From Planctomycetota bacterium (GTDB taxonomy: Bacteria > Planctomycetota > B15-G4 > JADJEK01), in contig JACQZJ010000063.1 of the NCBI GenBank assembly GCA_016213895.1, forward strand, positions 1-58,196: DNA of 58,196 nt. The letters are read 5' to 3'. Under the pieces are notes generated by a model. The model was not told the origin of the DNA and did no database searches. It saw only the letters and a list, made by a program, of their open reading frames with translations. This document shows positions 35,018 to 44,227 of this stretch, piece by piece. The stretch's first letter is position 1, and every line of letters starts with the position of its first letter. The position numbers and the translations under genes are program-made.

Positions 35018-36139
35018 ATGTCCGAGCACGGAGACGCGAGCGGCGAGCAGGCCCGCGGCGGAAAGCTGCCGCTCCGCGGCATCGCCGTCGCGCTGCTCGT
35101 GCTCCTGGCGCTCCTCGCGCTCGACCGCTGGCGCGCCTCCAGCGGGCGCCTCCTTGACGAGGAGGACGTCATCCGCGCCGCGCGGCCGCTCATGGGGACG
35201 ATCTTCTCGGTCGAGGTCTTTCCCGGCGGCCGGGAGCGCGCCGAGGCGCAGCGCGCCGCGTTCGCGGCCCTCGACCTGGCGGAGCGCCTGGAGGAGCGCA
35301 TCAGCGAGTGGATCGAAGGGAGCGAGACCTCGGCCCTCAACCGCGCCGCGGGAGGGGCGCCGCTCGCTTTGAGCGCGGAGCTGCTCGAACTGATCACCGC
35401 TTCCCTCGACTGGGCGCGGCGCACGAACGGAGCGTTCGACGTCACCGGCGGCCCGCTCTACGAGCTGTGGGAAAGGGCGCGCGAAGACGGGCGCGTGCCG
35501 GGCGCGGACGAGGTGCGCGCGCTGCTCGACCTCACCGGCTTCTCCAAGGTCCGCGTCGCGGGCAACAGCGTGCGCCTGGAGCGGCCGGGCATGAAGCTCG
35601 GCTTCGGCGCGATCGGCAAGGGATTCGCCGCGGATCGCATGGCGGCATTCCTGCGCTCCGCCGGCTGGCGCGACTTCATCGTCGACGCCGGCGGCAACCT
35701 GGTGCTCTCCGGCGCGCGCGGCGCGCGGCCCTGGAACATCGCCGTGCGCCATCCGCGCCAGGACGGGCCCTTCGCCACGTGCCGCGCCACGGACTGCGCC
35801 GTTGCGACCTCGGGCGACTACGAGCGCTTCTTCGAGGTGGACGGCGTGCGTTACAGCCACGTCATCGATCCGCGCACCGGCTGGCCGGTGCGGGGGCTCT
35901 CCGGCGTGACGGTGTTCGCGAGCAGCGGGACCGACGCCGACGCGCTCTCGACCGCGCTCTTCGTCATGGGCATGGACCAGGGCCTGGCCTTCGCCGAGTC
36001 CCAGGAGGGCGTCGAGGCCCTGTTCATCGGCGACGACGGCGCGGCGCGCCTCACTTCCGGCCTAAGGCTCGAGGACGGCGGCATCCTGCTGCTCTCCCCT
36101 CTGCGCGCGGCGCCGCCCGAGGCCGGCCGGCCGAGATGA
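35018..36139 (+). CDS. apbE: FAD:protein FMN transferase (ApbE-like)
   Basis: This 373-residue protein has an N-terminal membrane helix ('[17 protein letters not shown]'), then the ApbE fold: '[16 protein letters not shown]', '[17 protein letters not shown]', '[15 protein letters not shown]', '[14 protein letters not shown]', '[13 protein letters not shown]', '[13 protein letters not shown]' and '[16 protein letters not shown]'. ApbE attaches FMN to Thr/Ser of target proteins outside the membrane, with Mg2+. It opens the lipid-type operon; its stop overlaps the first KS gene (ATGA). I saw no clear flavinylation motif in the neighbours, so the target may lie elsewhere. ATG 35018 is preferred to GTG 34997. 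Confidence 0.87.
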   Translation: MSEHGDASGEQARGGKLPLRGIAVALLVLLALLALDRWRASSGRLLDEEDVIRAARPLMGTIFSVEVFPGGRERAEAQRAAFAALDLAERLEERISEWIEGSETSALNRAAGGAPLALSAELLELITASLDWARRTNGAFDVTGGPLYELWERAREDGRVPGADEVRALLDLTGFSKVRVAGNSVRLERPGMKLGFGAIGKGFAADRMAAFLRSAGWRDFIVDAGGNLVLSGARGARPWNIAVRHPRQDGPFATCRATDCAVATSGDYERFFEVDGVRYSHVIDPRTGWPVRGLSGVTVFASSGTDADALSTALFVMGMDQGLAFAESQEGVEALFIGDDGAARLTSGLRLEDGGILLLSPLRAAPPEAGRPR

Positions 36140-37287
36140 CCGGCAAAGCGCGAGCCGTCATCCTGGCCGACGCCGCGGCAATGACCGCGCTCGGCGCCTC
36201 GTTGGACGAGACCTGGGAAGGACTGCTCGCCGGCCGCTCCGCCGTTTCTTCGGTCACGCGCTTCTCGACCGAGCACGTGGCGCACCACGTTGCGGCGTGC
36301 ATCGCCGATCTCGACGGGCTGCGCCGAGCGGGAGAGAACCGCACCCTGGCCCTGGCGCGCGCCGCCGCCTTGCAGCTCCGCGCGCTTCCCGCCGGCACCT
36401 TCCTCATCTGGACCGGCCTGAAGGGGAACGCCGAGCCGCTCGACGAAGCGCAGGGCGGCGCGGCGCAAGCGCTCGCGGAACCGTGGCGCGCGCGCCACTA
36501 CCGCGAGCGCCTCGCGGCCGCGCTCGGGCTCGACCCGGAGAACGGCATGGAGGTGAGCGCGGCCTGCGCCTCCTCCACCGTCGGCCTCGCGCTCGGCGCG
36601 GGCATGATCAGGAGCGGCGAGCGCGACAGCGTGCTCGTCTGCGCCGCGGACATCGTGAGCCGCTTCGCCTTCCTCGGCTTCTCCGCGCTGCAGGCGCTCA
36701 GCTCGAGCGCCTGCCGCCCCTTCGACGTGGCGCGTGACGGGCTCTGCCTCGGGGACGGCGCCGCGGCCGTGCTGCTCGCGAGCGAGGAGACGGCGAAGAG
36801 GCACGGTCTCGAGCGCGACATCCGCCTCGCGGGCTTCGGCGTGGCGAACGACGCCACGCACATCACCGGGCCGGCGGCCGACGGCCGCGGCCTGGCGCGC
36901 GCCATGCGCGCGGCGCTCCTGCGCGCTGGCGTCCTGCCCGACGTGGTCGAGGCGTTCTGCGCCCACGGCACGGGCACGCCCTACAACGATTCCATGGAGT
37001 TGTCGGCGCTCGAGGACGTCTTCGGCGCGCGGCGCTTCCCGGTCTTCTCGATCAAGGGAGCGCTCGGCCACGCGCTCGGCGCCACGGGCGCGCTCGAGGC
37101 CGCGCTCTCGGCATGGGCGCTGCGCCGCGGCCTGGCGCCGCCCACCGCGGGCTTGCTGACTCCGGAGACGCGCGCCGCCGGCCGCGCGGCCGCGGCGCCG
37201 CAGCGCTTCGCCGGCCGGAACCTCCTCACGGTCAACTCGGGCTTCGGCGGCGTGAACGCCGCGCTCCTCCTGGAGAGGTGCGCATGA
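36136..37287 (+). CDS. Beta-ketoacyl synthase (first KS of the cluster)
   Basis: This 383-residue FabF/type II KS-like protein has the catalytic Cys144 in 'VSAACASSTVGLAL', His277 in 'CAHGTGTPYND', Lys307 and His312 in 'KGALGHALGATGALEA', and the Gly-rich end 'VNSGFGGVNAALLL'. It would extend an acyl chain on ACP by decarboxylative condensation. ATGA overlaps occur at both ends, with apbE before and the CLF-like gene after, so it should be made in step with its probable partner. The N-terminus is somewhat shortened against FabF (about 410 residues). Confidence 0.83.
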   Translation: MTGKARAVILADAAAMTALGASLDETWEGLLAGRSAVSSVTRFSTEHVAHHVAACIADLDGLRRAGENRTLALARAAALQLRALPAGTFLIWTGLKGNAEPLDEAQGGAAQALAEPWRARHYRERLAAALGLDPENGMEVSAACASSTVGLALGAGMIRSGERDSVLVCAADIVSRFAFLGFSALQALSSSACRPFDVARDGLCLGDGAAAVLLASEETAKRHGLERDIRLAGFGVANDATHITGPAADGRGLARAMRAALLRAGVLPDVVEAFCAHGTGTPYNDSMELSALEDVFGARRFPVFSIKGALGHALGATGALEAALSAWALRRGLAPPTAGLLTPETRAAGRAAAAPQRFAGRNLLTVNSGFGGVNAALLLERCA

Positions 37288-37979
37288 GCGGCGGCGCGGT
37301 GGTGAGCGGCGGCGGCTTCGTCACGGCCGGCGGCCACGGCCGGCTGGGCGAGGGCAGGCCGCTCCTCTTCCCGCCCGGGGCGCCGCTCCTGCCGCGGAAG
37401 GGCGAGATCTTCGCGGTGCCGCCGGCTCGCTACGGCCGCTTCGACGACTACACCAGGCTCGGCTGCGCGGCCGTCGCGCTCGCGCTCAGGGACGCCGGGC
37501 TCGAAGGAGGGGCCGCGGCGATGAACGCCGGCGTCGTGTGCGCCAGCGGCCGGGAGTGCCTCGCCACCGACCTTGCCTTCCAGGCGAGCACGCTCGCGGA
37601 GGACGGCCGGCTCGCCAGCCCCAACCTCTTCACCTACACGCTGCCGACCATCGTGCTCGGCGAGTGCGCGGTCGCTTTCGGCCTCACCGGCCCCACTTTC
37701 TGCACGGGCGAGGACGGCCGCATGGGAATGACCGCCCTGCTCGCCGCCCTGCGCCTGCTGGAAGGGGGCGAGGCCGGCGCCATGCTCGCCGGCTGGATCG
37801 AGAGCGTCCCGGCCGCGGGCGCGGACTCGCCGCTCGGGGCGCTGTTCGTGGTGGTCGAGCCCGCCCCGCGGCCAGGCGCGCGCGTCTTCTGGAAGCTGCG
37901 GCGCCAGGGAGACGCGGTGCTGCTCGAGAACGGCGCGCGGCTCCGCTCCCTTCCCCGGCTTTTCGCCGCGCGCGAGTAG
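37284..37979 (+). CDS. KS-like chain-length-factor candidate (first CLF)
   Basis: This 231-residue thiolase-fold protein matches the short 'beta-ketoacyl synthase, N-terminal' type (Ketoacyl-synt_2) used as chain-length factor in aryl-polyene clusters. Visible parts are 'DYTRLGCAAVALALRDAG', 'LASPNLFTYTLPTIVLGE', 'FGLTGPTFCTGEDGR' and 'GGEAGAMLAGWIES'. The normal TACxSS nucleophile box is altered, and no C-terminal His half exists, so it is unlikely to condense on its own. It should pair with the upstream KS, whose stop it overlaps (ATGA). The role is inferred from family and position. Confidence 0.65.
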   Translation: MSGGAVVSGGGFVTAGGHGRLGEGRPLLFPPGAPLLPRKGEIFAVPPARYGRFDDYTRLGCAAVALALRDAGLEGGAAAMNAGVVCASGRECLATDLAFQASTLAEDGRLASPNLFTYTLPTIVLGECAVAFGLTGPTFCTGEDGRMGMTALLAALRLLEGGEAGAMLAGWIESVPAAGADSPLGALFVVVEPAPRPGARVFWKLRRQGDAVLLENGARLRSLPRLFAARE

Positions 37980-37990
37980 GATCAGCCGGC

Positions 37991-39208
37991 ATGAAGTGGA
38001 AGCTGGTCTATCCGAAGTGGCGGAAGCTCGAGCGCCAGACCGAGTTCCACCTGCCGCCGCACGGCCCCGTGGTCATGGCCGCGGAGGTCCCGGAGGAGGT
38101 CGAGCTGGAGTTCGTGGACGACAACGTCTCCGCGCTCGACCTGGACGACTCTCCCGATCTCGTGGCGCTCTCGGTCATGCTCACGGCGCAGTTGCCTCGC
38201 GCCTTCGAAATCGCGGGCGCCTACCGCGCGCGCGGCGTGCCCGTGCTCGCGGGCGGAATCGCCACGATGCTGCACGAGGGCGAGGTGGCCCGCCACGCCG
38301 ACAGCGTCTTCCTCGGCGAGGTGGAGGGCGGGCGCTTGCAGGCGGTCCTGGCCGACCTGCGCCGCGGCAGCCTGCGGCCGGTCTACGACTTCATGCACGA
38401 CCCGCCCCCCATCGAGCTGGTCGGCACGGCGCGCCGCGGCATCCTCGACCGCGCGCGCTACGTGTACCGCGGCGTGCGCATGCTCGACCTGGTCCACGCC
38501 TCGCGCGGCTGCCGCTTCAACTGCTTCCCGTGCTGCTCCGCGTTCCTCGGCGGCAAGACCATCCGGCCGCGCCCCATCGACAAGGTGGTCGCGGAGGTCG
38601 AATCGATCGAGAACGGGCGCCTCTTCCTGGTGGACAACTCGCTGGCGCAGGACGCGCGCTGGGAGGAAGAGCTCTTCCGCGCGCTCGTTCCGCTGAAGAA
38701 GAGCTGGGTCAGCCATCCCATCGAGGAGGACGACCGCCTTCTCGACCTCGCCCGCCAGGCGGGCTGCTGGTACGTCTACCAGGCGATCTTCGACACCTCG
38801 GACGTCATCCGCGAGCGCGTGCGCCGCTACAAGAAGCACGGCATCGCCGTCGAGGGCACGGTCATCCTCGGCACGGACGAGCACGATCGGGACGCCATCC
38901 GCCGGCTGGTCGACTTCCTGCTGGAGATCGACCTCGACCTCGCCGAGTTCACCATCATGACGCCCTACGCGCACAGCCCGCTGCGCGAACGCCTCGAGCA
39001 GGAAGGGCGCATCCTCACGCGCGACCCGGCCGAGTACACCTGCGACCGTGTCACGTTCCGGCCGCGGCGCATGAGCCCGGCCGAGCTGCAGGAGATGTAC
39101 CACTACGCGTGGGACACGTTCTACGCCGAGAAGCCTCAGGAGCTGAGGATGGCCGACCTGTTCCTGAAGGTGATGCAGCAGGAGAGCGCGGGCGGAGAGC
39201 GCGGCTAG
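37991..39208 (+). CDS. B12-binding-type radical SAM protein (first)
   Basis: This 405-residue protein has an N-terminal Rossmann-like B12-type domain (about 1-140: 'EEVELEFVDDNVSALDLDD', 'GIATMLHEGEVARHADSVFLG'). It lacks the DxHxxG cobalamin signature, as is common for the base-off type. The radical SAM TIM barrel has Cys174, Cys178 and Cys181 in 'RGCRFNCFPCCSAF' for the 4Fe-4S cluster, and a C-terminal elongator-like part ('EFTIMTPYAHSPLRERLEQE'). Such enzymes do radical C-methylation, ring formation or similar steps. It resembles the B12/radical SAM group reported in ladderane lipid gene regions (recall). ATG 37991. Confidence 0.77.
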   Translation: MKWKLVYPKWRKLERQTEFHLPPHGPVVMAAEVPEEVELEFVDDNVSALDLDDSPDLVALSVMLTAQLPRAFEIAGAYRARGVPVLAGGIATMLHEGEVARHADSVFLGEVEGGRLQAVLADLRRGSLRPVYDFMHDPPPIELVGTARRGILDRARYVYRGVRMLDLVHASRGCRFNCFPCCSAFLGGKTIRPRPIDKVVAEVESIENGRLFLVDNSLAQDARWEEELFRALVPLKKSWVSHPIEEDDRLLDLARQAGCWYVYQAIFDTSDVIRERVRRYKKHGIAVEGTVILGTDEHDRDAIRRLVDFLLEIDLDLAEFTIMTPYAHSPLRERLEQEGRILTRDPAEYTCDRVTFRPRRMSPAELQEMYHYAWDTFYAEKPQELRMADLFLKVMQQESAGGERG

Positions 39209-39212
39209 CGAC

Positions 39213-40565
39213 ATGGCCAAGATCCTCCTCGTGGTCGCCAACGCCACGCGCGCGCCCTACCCGGTCTTCCCGCTTGGCCCGTCGCTGGTGGCGGCCGCGG
39301 CGCGCGCGCGCGGGCACGAGGTCCTCCTCTGGGACTTCCTCTTCGAGGCGCGGCGCGGCGGAGCGCTCGCCGCCGCCGTGGCCGCGCACGCGCCCGACGT
39401 GATCGGCGTCTCGCTCCGGAACATCGACAACGTCGACTCGATCGATCTCGAGTCGTACACCGCCTGGCAGCGCGCGCTCGTCCAGGAGGCGCGCGGCCTG
39501 AGCGCCGCTCCCATCGTGCTGGGCGGCGCCGGCTTCTCCCTCATGCCCGAGCGCCTGCTCGACGAGATGCAGGCCGATTACGGCGTGGCCGGCGAGGGGG
39601 AAGAGGCCTTCTGCAACCTGGTGGCGCGCCTGGAGCGGGGCGAGCGGCCCGCCGAACGCGTCGTCCTGCCGCCTTCTCCCCTGCCCCCCGAGCGCATCGG
39701 CGGCGCGCCGCCCGACCCGGATCTCGCGCGCTTCTACTTGGGCGAGGGCGGCATGCTCAACCTGCAGGCGAAGCGCGGCTGCCCCTACCGCTGCGCCTAC
39801 TGCACCTACCCCCTGCTCGAGGGACGGAGCTGCCGCAGCCGCGCGGCGCAGGACGTGGTCGACGAGATGGAGATGCTGCGCGACCGCTGCGCGGCCGACT
39901 ACCTGGCCTTCACCGACTCGACCTTCAACGACGCAGAGGGCTCCTACCTGGAGATCGCCGAGGAGCTTGTGCGCCGCGACCTGCACCTGTCCTGGATGGC
40001 CTTCTTCCGCCCGGACCGCTTCCGCCCGGAAGACGTGCGGCTCTTGCAGCGCGCCGGCCTGCGCAGCGTGGAGTGGGGCACGGACGCCGCGAGCGACGCC
40101 ACGCTTCAAGGCCTGAACAAGGGCTTCTCCTGGGAGGCGGTGGAGGAGAGCAGCCGCCTCTTCGCCGCGGCCGGGATCAGCGGCGCGCACTTCATCATCT
40201 TCGGCGGGCCCGGCGAGACGCCGGACACGGTACGCCAGGGCCTGGAGAACGTCGCGCGCCTCGCGGGCGCGGTCGTCTTCGCCTTTCGCGGGATCCGCGT
40301 GCTGCCCGGCACCGCCATGCAGCGTCTGGCCGTGGAACAGGGCCTGATGCGCGCCGACCAGGACATGCTGCCGCCCGTCTTCTACCACTCGCCCGAGGTG
40401 GACGGAGAGTTCCTGCACGCGGCGCTCGCCGGGTCGTTCCAGGGGCGGCCCGATCGCGTCTATCCGCCCGGCAGCGCCAGCGTCATGGCGCGCGCCTTCC
40501 ACCGCCTCGGCTACCGCGGGCCGCTCTGGGACCTCTTGCTGCGCAACGCGAGGTCGGGCCGATGA
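39213..40565 (+). CDS. B12-binding radical SAM protein (second, ladderane-type)
   Basis: This 450-residue protein has the B12-type N-terminus: 'MAKILLVVANATRAPYPVFPLGP', the surface loop 'GVSLRNIDNVDSI', and 'VLGGAGFSLMPERLLDEM' with 'YGVAGEGEEAF'. A radical SAM barrel has Cys190, Cys194 and Cys197 in 'RGCPYRCAYCTYP', and later 'FGGPGETPDTVRQGLENV'. The phrase 'SLRNIDN' and the layout recall the lipid-biosynthesis B12/radical SAM family seen in anammox ladderane regions (memory, unverified). It starts four bases after the first radical SAM gene and its stop overlaps the next gene (ATGA). Substrate probably ACP-bound acyl chain, by inference. Confidence 0.78.
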   Translation: MAKILLVVANATRAPYPVFPLGPSLVAAAARARGHEVLLWDFLFEARRGGALAAAVAAHAPDVIGVSLRNIDNVDSIDLESYTAWQRALVQEARGLSAAPIVLGGAGFSLMPERLLDEMQADYGVAGEGEEAFCNLVARLERGERPAERVVLPPSPLPPERIGGAPPDPDLARFYLGEGGMLNLQAKRGCPYRCAYCTYPLLEGRSCRSRAAQDVVDEMEMLRDRCAADYLAFTDSTFNDAEGSYLEIAEELVRRDLHLSWMAFFRPDRFRPEDVRLLQRAGLRSVEWGTDAASDATLQGLNKGFSWEAVEESSRLFAAAGISGAHFIIFGGPGETPDTVRQGLENVARLAGAVVFAFRGIRVLPGTAMQRLAVEQGLMRADQDMLPPVFYHSPEVDGEFLHAALAGSFQGRPDRVYPPGSASVMARAFHRLGYRGPLWDLLLRNARSGR

Positions 40566-42670
40566 TGGACCAGGCCTCGCCGGCGGCGCAGGAACCGGCG
40601 GCCGTGCGCGCGGCGCTCGTCCTCGTCGCGCGCGGCGCGGGCCGGGAGGCGCAGGCCAGGGAGCTGCGCGCGGCGCTCGGTCTCCCGCTCGTGCCTCTCG
40701 CACTTGGAGAAGGCGCAGGCAAGGACGAACTGCTGGCGGCCGCCGCGCGCTGGGCGCTGGAACGGGGCTTCACCCACATCATCGCGCTCGACGGCGACGG
40801 GCGCCAGGCGGCCGCCGAGGCCCAGGCTTTCCTCGCCGCGCTCGCGAGAAGTCCCTGCTCGATCGTCGTGGGCCGGCCGGCGCCTGGCACCAGGACGACG
40901 CGGAGCTTCAGCGCCCGCCTCGAGCGCCTGCTCCTGCGCGTGGCCTGCGGCGCGGACCTCGTCGCCGCCTGCTGCACGTCTTGCGCCTTCCCGGCCGCCG
41001 CGCTCGCACGCGTGCGCTGCTCGAGCGGTGCGCGCGAGCGCGACGTCGAGTTCGTGGTGCGCTCGCTGTGGGCCGGCCTGGAGCTCGCCACGGTCGAGGT
41101 CTCGGAGGCGCCGCGCGCCGCGCCCGCGCCGCGCTTCCTGGACCGCGCGCGCACCCTTCTCACCTGGCTCTGGCTCGCCGCGCGCAACATCAACCCGTGG
41201 CCGCACCGGCGGCGGTTCTATCCCGACCCGCACGCCGTGGCCTTCTCCTGGCGGCGGCCGCTCCGCTACTGGAAGTACCTGCACCACAACGTGGTCTACA
41301 GGAAGCTCGAGGCCGGAGAGGAGAAGCTCTCGCTGCGCCATCCGTTCCGCTCGCTGAGAATCCTGCACCTGGAGAGCACCTCTCCCCGCGAGATCAGCCT
41401 GGCGTGCATGCTCGGCATCTTCCTCGGCGCGCTCCCGCTCATCGCCCTGCACACCGTGGCGATCGTGTTCTACGCCACGCGCTTCCGCTTGAACCGCGCC
41501 ATCGCCTTCTACGCCAGCAACCTGTGCGCGCCCTGGGTGCCGCCCTTCGTGCCGGCGCTCGACATCGAGGCGGGCCACTTCCTGCTGCATGGCCGCTTCA
41601 TCACCGCGGCCGATCTCGGCACGCGCGAGGCGCTCTTCCAGACGCTCTGCGCCGAGGCGCACCTGCGCCTCTTCGAGTACCTGCTCGGCTCGCTGCTGGT
41701 CGGGCCCGCGTTCGCGCTCCTGGTCGGCGCGCTCGTCTACGCGCTGGCCGCGCGCCGCGCGGCGCGGCGCGCGGCGCCGGACTACGGCGGCCGCTCCGGC
41801 CACGCCATCTTCCACTTCCTCATCCGCCGCTGCGGCGTGACGCCGGCCTACGTCCTGCTCGCCCTGCTCGTGCCCTACTACGTGCTGCTCAGGCCGAGCG
41901 CGCGGCGCGCGGCAGCCCACTACCTGAAGCGCCGCTTCCCCGGCCGCGGGGCCTGCTGGCGCCTGGCCGCGACCATGCGCCACTTCCACTGCTTCGGCCG
42001 CGTGCTCATCGACCAGACCGCGCTCGGCATCCTCGGCGCCGAGAGCGCGCGCATCGACTTCCCGCAGCGTAGCAGGCTCAGGAGGATCGCTGGGAGGAAG
42101 CGCGGCCTCGTTCTCCTCACCAGCCACTTCGGCGGCTGGCAGGCGGCAATGGCCGCAATCGGCGACCTCGGCCGCCCCGTGCACTTCCAGCTGCGGCGCG
42201 AGGCGCGCACCGCGGGCCGGCAGCTCTTCGACCTGTGGGAGAAGCGCGCCAGCCTGCGCATGGTCTCGCCGGACGGCTTCCTCGGCGGGATGATCGAGCT
42301 GACCAGCGCGCTCCAGGGCGGCGGCTGCGCGGCCGTCATGGGAGACCGCGCCTTTGGCGCGCGCACCGCGCGCGCGGAGTTCCTGGGCGCGCCCGCGTCC
42401 TTCCCCGTAGCGCCCTATCGCCTGGCGTTGGCGACCGGCTCGGACCTGGTCGTGCTGCTCGCCGCGCGCACCGGCAGGCTGTCGTTCCGCCTGCGCTTCG
42501 TGCGCATCGCCAGCGGCCGGCCGCGCGCGGGCCAGGCGCACCCCGCGCGCGCCGCCCTGCTGCTCGGCCGCTACGTGCGCTGCCTGGAGCGCGGCCTGCG
42601 GGATTCGCCCTTCATGTGGTTCAATTTCTTTGACTTCTGGAACGGTGCCCAACACACTCGAAAATCCTGA
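40562..42670 (+). CDS. Glycosyltransferase-DUF2062-acyltransferase fusion
   Basis: This 702-residue three-part protein starts with a GT2-like domain (about 15-205) with 'THIIALDGDGRQ', the DxD-like site. A DUF2062 region with membrane helices follows (about 245-400: 'SPREISLACMLGIFLGALPL' ... 'NRAIAFYASNLCAPW'). Last is an LpxL/HtrB-like acyltransferase (about 415-700) with 'LLTSHFGGWQ' and 'AVMGDRAFGARTARAEFLG'. In LpxL the motif is H-x4-E/D; here it is His522 with Gln527. Relatives occur in aryl-polyene clusters. It should build and acylate the lipid head at the inner membrane. It starts inside the previous stop (ATGA). Confidence 0.75.
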   Translation: MMDQASPAAQEPAAVRAALVLVARGAGREAQARELRAALGLPLVPLALGEGAGKDELLAAAARWALERGFTHIIALDGDGRQAAAEAQAFLAALARSPCSIVVGRPAPGTRTTRSFSARLERLLLRVACGADLVAACCTSCAFPAAALARVRCSSGARERDVEFVVRSLWAGLELATVEVSEAPRAAPAPRFLDRARTLLTWLWLAARNINPWPHRRRFYPDPHAVAFSWRRPLRYWKYLHHNVVYRKLEAGEEKLSLRHPFRSLRILHLESTSPREISLACMLGIFLGALPLIALHTVAIVFYATRFRLNRAIAFYASNLCAPWVPPFVPALDIEAGHFLLHGRFITAADLGTREALFQTLCAEAHLRLFEYLLGSLLVGPAFALLVGALVYALAARRAARRAAPDYGGRSGHAIFHFLIRRCGVTPAYVLLALLVPYYVLLRPSARRAAAHYLKRRFPGRGACWRLAATMRHFHCFGRVLIDQTALGILGAESARIDFPQRSRLRRIAGRKRGLVLLTSHFGGWQAAMAAIGDLGRPVHFQLRREARTAGRQLFDLWEKRASLRMVSPDGFLGGMIELTSALQGGGCAAVMGDRAFGARTARAEFLGAPASFPVAPYRLALATGSDLVVLLAARTGRLSFRLRFVRIASGRPRAGQAHPARAALLLGRYVRCLERGLRDSPFMWFNFFDFWNGAQHTRKS

Positions 42671-42740
42671 CGGCCGGCTCGTTCCTGCCCTCCCGCCCCA
42701 TTCCGCGCCCGGCCTTTCCGCGGCGCGCAAGAGGTCAACC

Positions 42741-42998
42741 GTGTCCCTGGAAGACGAACTGAAGAGCATGATCGTGCGCGAGCTGAAGATCGAGGACGTC
42801 GATCCAGCGAGCATCGCGGACGAGGAACCGCTCTTCGGCGACGGCCTGGGACTCGACTCCCTGGACGCGGTCGAGCTCGTCGTCCTGCTGCAGAAGCACT
42901 ATCAGGTGGAAGTCAAGGACATGGACCAGGGACGCACGGTGCTCGCGTCGATCCGCGCGCTCGCCGACTTCGTGCGCTCCGAACGACCGGGGAGGTGA
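42741..42998 (+). CDS. Acyl carrier protein
   Basis: This 85-residue ACP has the phosphopantetheine attachment Ser40 in 'GLGLDSLDAVELVVLL'. It carries the growing chain for the two KS-CLF pairs. The frame opens at 42630, but GTG 42741, after 'AGAGG', starts where ACP helix 1 starts. It follows the fusion protein by 70 bases, the widest gap in the operon. Only one ACP is present. Confidence 0.9.
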   Translation: MSLEDELKSMIVRELKIEDVDPASIADEEPLFGDGLGLDSLDAVELVVLLQKHYQVEVKDMDQGRTVLASIRALADFVRSERPGR

Positions 42999-43000
42999 CG

Positions 43001-44224
43001 GTGGCGGAGATCGTCGCCACCGGTCTCGGCTGCATCTCTGCCGCCGGAGGGAGCGTGGATGCCGCAACGGCGGCGATGCTCGCCGGCGAGCGCGCGCCGC
43101 GGCCGCCGCTCCGCTTCGCGCTCGACCTGGGCCGCGATTTGCCGGTGTTCGAGATCGACTCCGACCTGGCCGCGGCGACGGCCGCGCGCATGCAGAGCGC
43201 CGGAGTCGCGTGCGTGGCTCCGCCGTCCGATTGGTTCCGCACCTCGCGCCTGGCGGCGCTCGCCGCGTGCGAGGCGATCGAACAGGCCGGGCTCGACGCC
43301 GGCGCGCTGCGCGGCGCGCGCGCCGGCGTCGCGGTCGGCACCACGGTCGGGTGCACCCTCAACGATGAGGCCTTCTACCGCGCCTGGCGCCAGGGCAGCC
43401 GGCCCGAGCCCGGTCCCGCTCTGCGCCGCCTCGCCAACAACCCCGCCCTGCACCTCGCTGACCTGCTCGGCCTCGACGGGCCCGCGGCCACGATCGCCAA
43501 CGCCTGCTCCTCGGGCGCGGACGCGATCGGCTTAGGGATGGCCTGGCTCGAGTCCGGGCGCTGCGACGTCGTGCTCGCCGGCGGCAGCGACGAGCTGTCG
43601 CGCCTCACCTGCCTCGGCTTCGCCTCGCTCATGATCGCCTCGGAGCGGCCGTGCCGGCCGTTCGACCTGAAGCGCGACGGCCTCAACCTGGGAGAGGGCG
43701 CGGGCATGATCGTGCTCGAGACGCGCGCCGCCCTCGAGCGGCGCAGGGGGCCGCGCCCGCTGGCGCGCCTCCTCGGCTTCGGCACGGCCGCGGACGCGCA
43801 CCACGCGACCGCGCCCCACCCTGAGGGTCGCGGGCTGGCGCGCGCCATCCAGAAGGCCCTCGCCCAGGCCGGTTGCGCGGCCGCGCGCATCGGCTTCGTC
43901 AACGCGCACGGTACGTCCACCCGCGACAACGACCGCGTGGAGGGCAGGGTCATGAAGGACGTCCTGGCCGCGGGCACGCCGGTGGTCTCGACCAAGGCGT
44001 ACACCGGCCATACGCTCGGCGCGGCCGGCGCCATCGAGGCGGTCTTCACCATCCGCGCGCTCCAGGACGGCCGCCTGCCCGCGACCGCCGGCTTCGCGAC
44101 GCCCGACCCGGAGTGCGCCATCGTCCCGACCACGCGCGCGCTGGAGGTCGAGGCCGAGGTCGCGCTGTCCAACTCGCTCGCCTTCGGCGGCAACAACTCG
44201 GTCCTGCTCTTCGGGAGGGCGTGA
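43001..44224 (+). CDS. Beta-ketoacyl synthase (second KS)
   Basis: This 407-residue FabF-like enzyme has Cys169 in 'IANACSSGADAIGLG', His303 in 'NAHGTSTRDND', Lys332 and His337 in 'KAYTGHTLGAAGAIEA', and a proper end 'LSNSLAFGGNNSVLLFG'. The full catalytic set suggests an active condensing enzyme. GTG 43001 is chosen because GGAGG lies five bases before; GTG 42995 would bury this Shine-Dalgarno. It follows ACP almost directly and is followed by its likely CLF partner after three bases. Confidence 0.87.
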   Translation: MAEIVATGLGCISAAGGSVDAATAAMLAGERAPRPPLRFALDLGRDLPVFEIDSDLAAATAARMQSAGVACVAPPSDWFRTSRLAALAACEAIEQAGLDAGALRGARAGVAVGTTVGCTLNDEAFYRAWRQGSRPEPGPALRRLANNPALHLADLLGLDGPAATIANACSSGADAIGLGMAWLESGRCDVVLAGGSDELSRLTCLGFASLMIASERPCRPFDLKRDGLNLGEGAGMIVLETRAALERRRGPRPLARLLGFGTAADAHHATAPHPEGRGLARAIQKALAQAGCAAARIGFVNAHGTSTRDNDRVEGRVMKDVLAAGTPVVSTKAYTGHTLGAAGAIEAVFTIRALQDGRLPATAGFATPDPECAIVPTTRALEVEAEVALSNSLAFGGNNSVLLFGRA

Positions 44225-44227
44225 GGG

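Noticed and set aside
42995-43000. GTG at 42995 as start of the second KS
   Set aside because: It lies inside the GGAGG that best serves GTG 43001, so 43001 is preferred.
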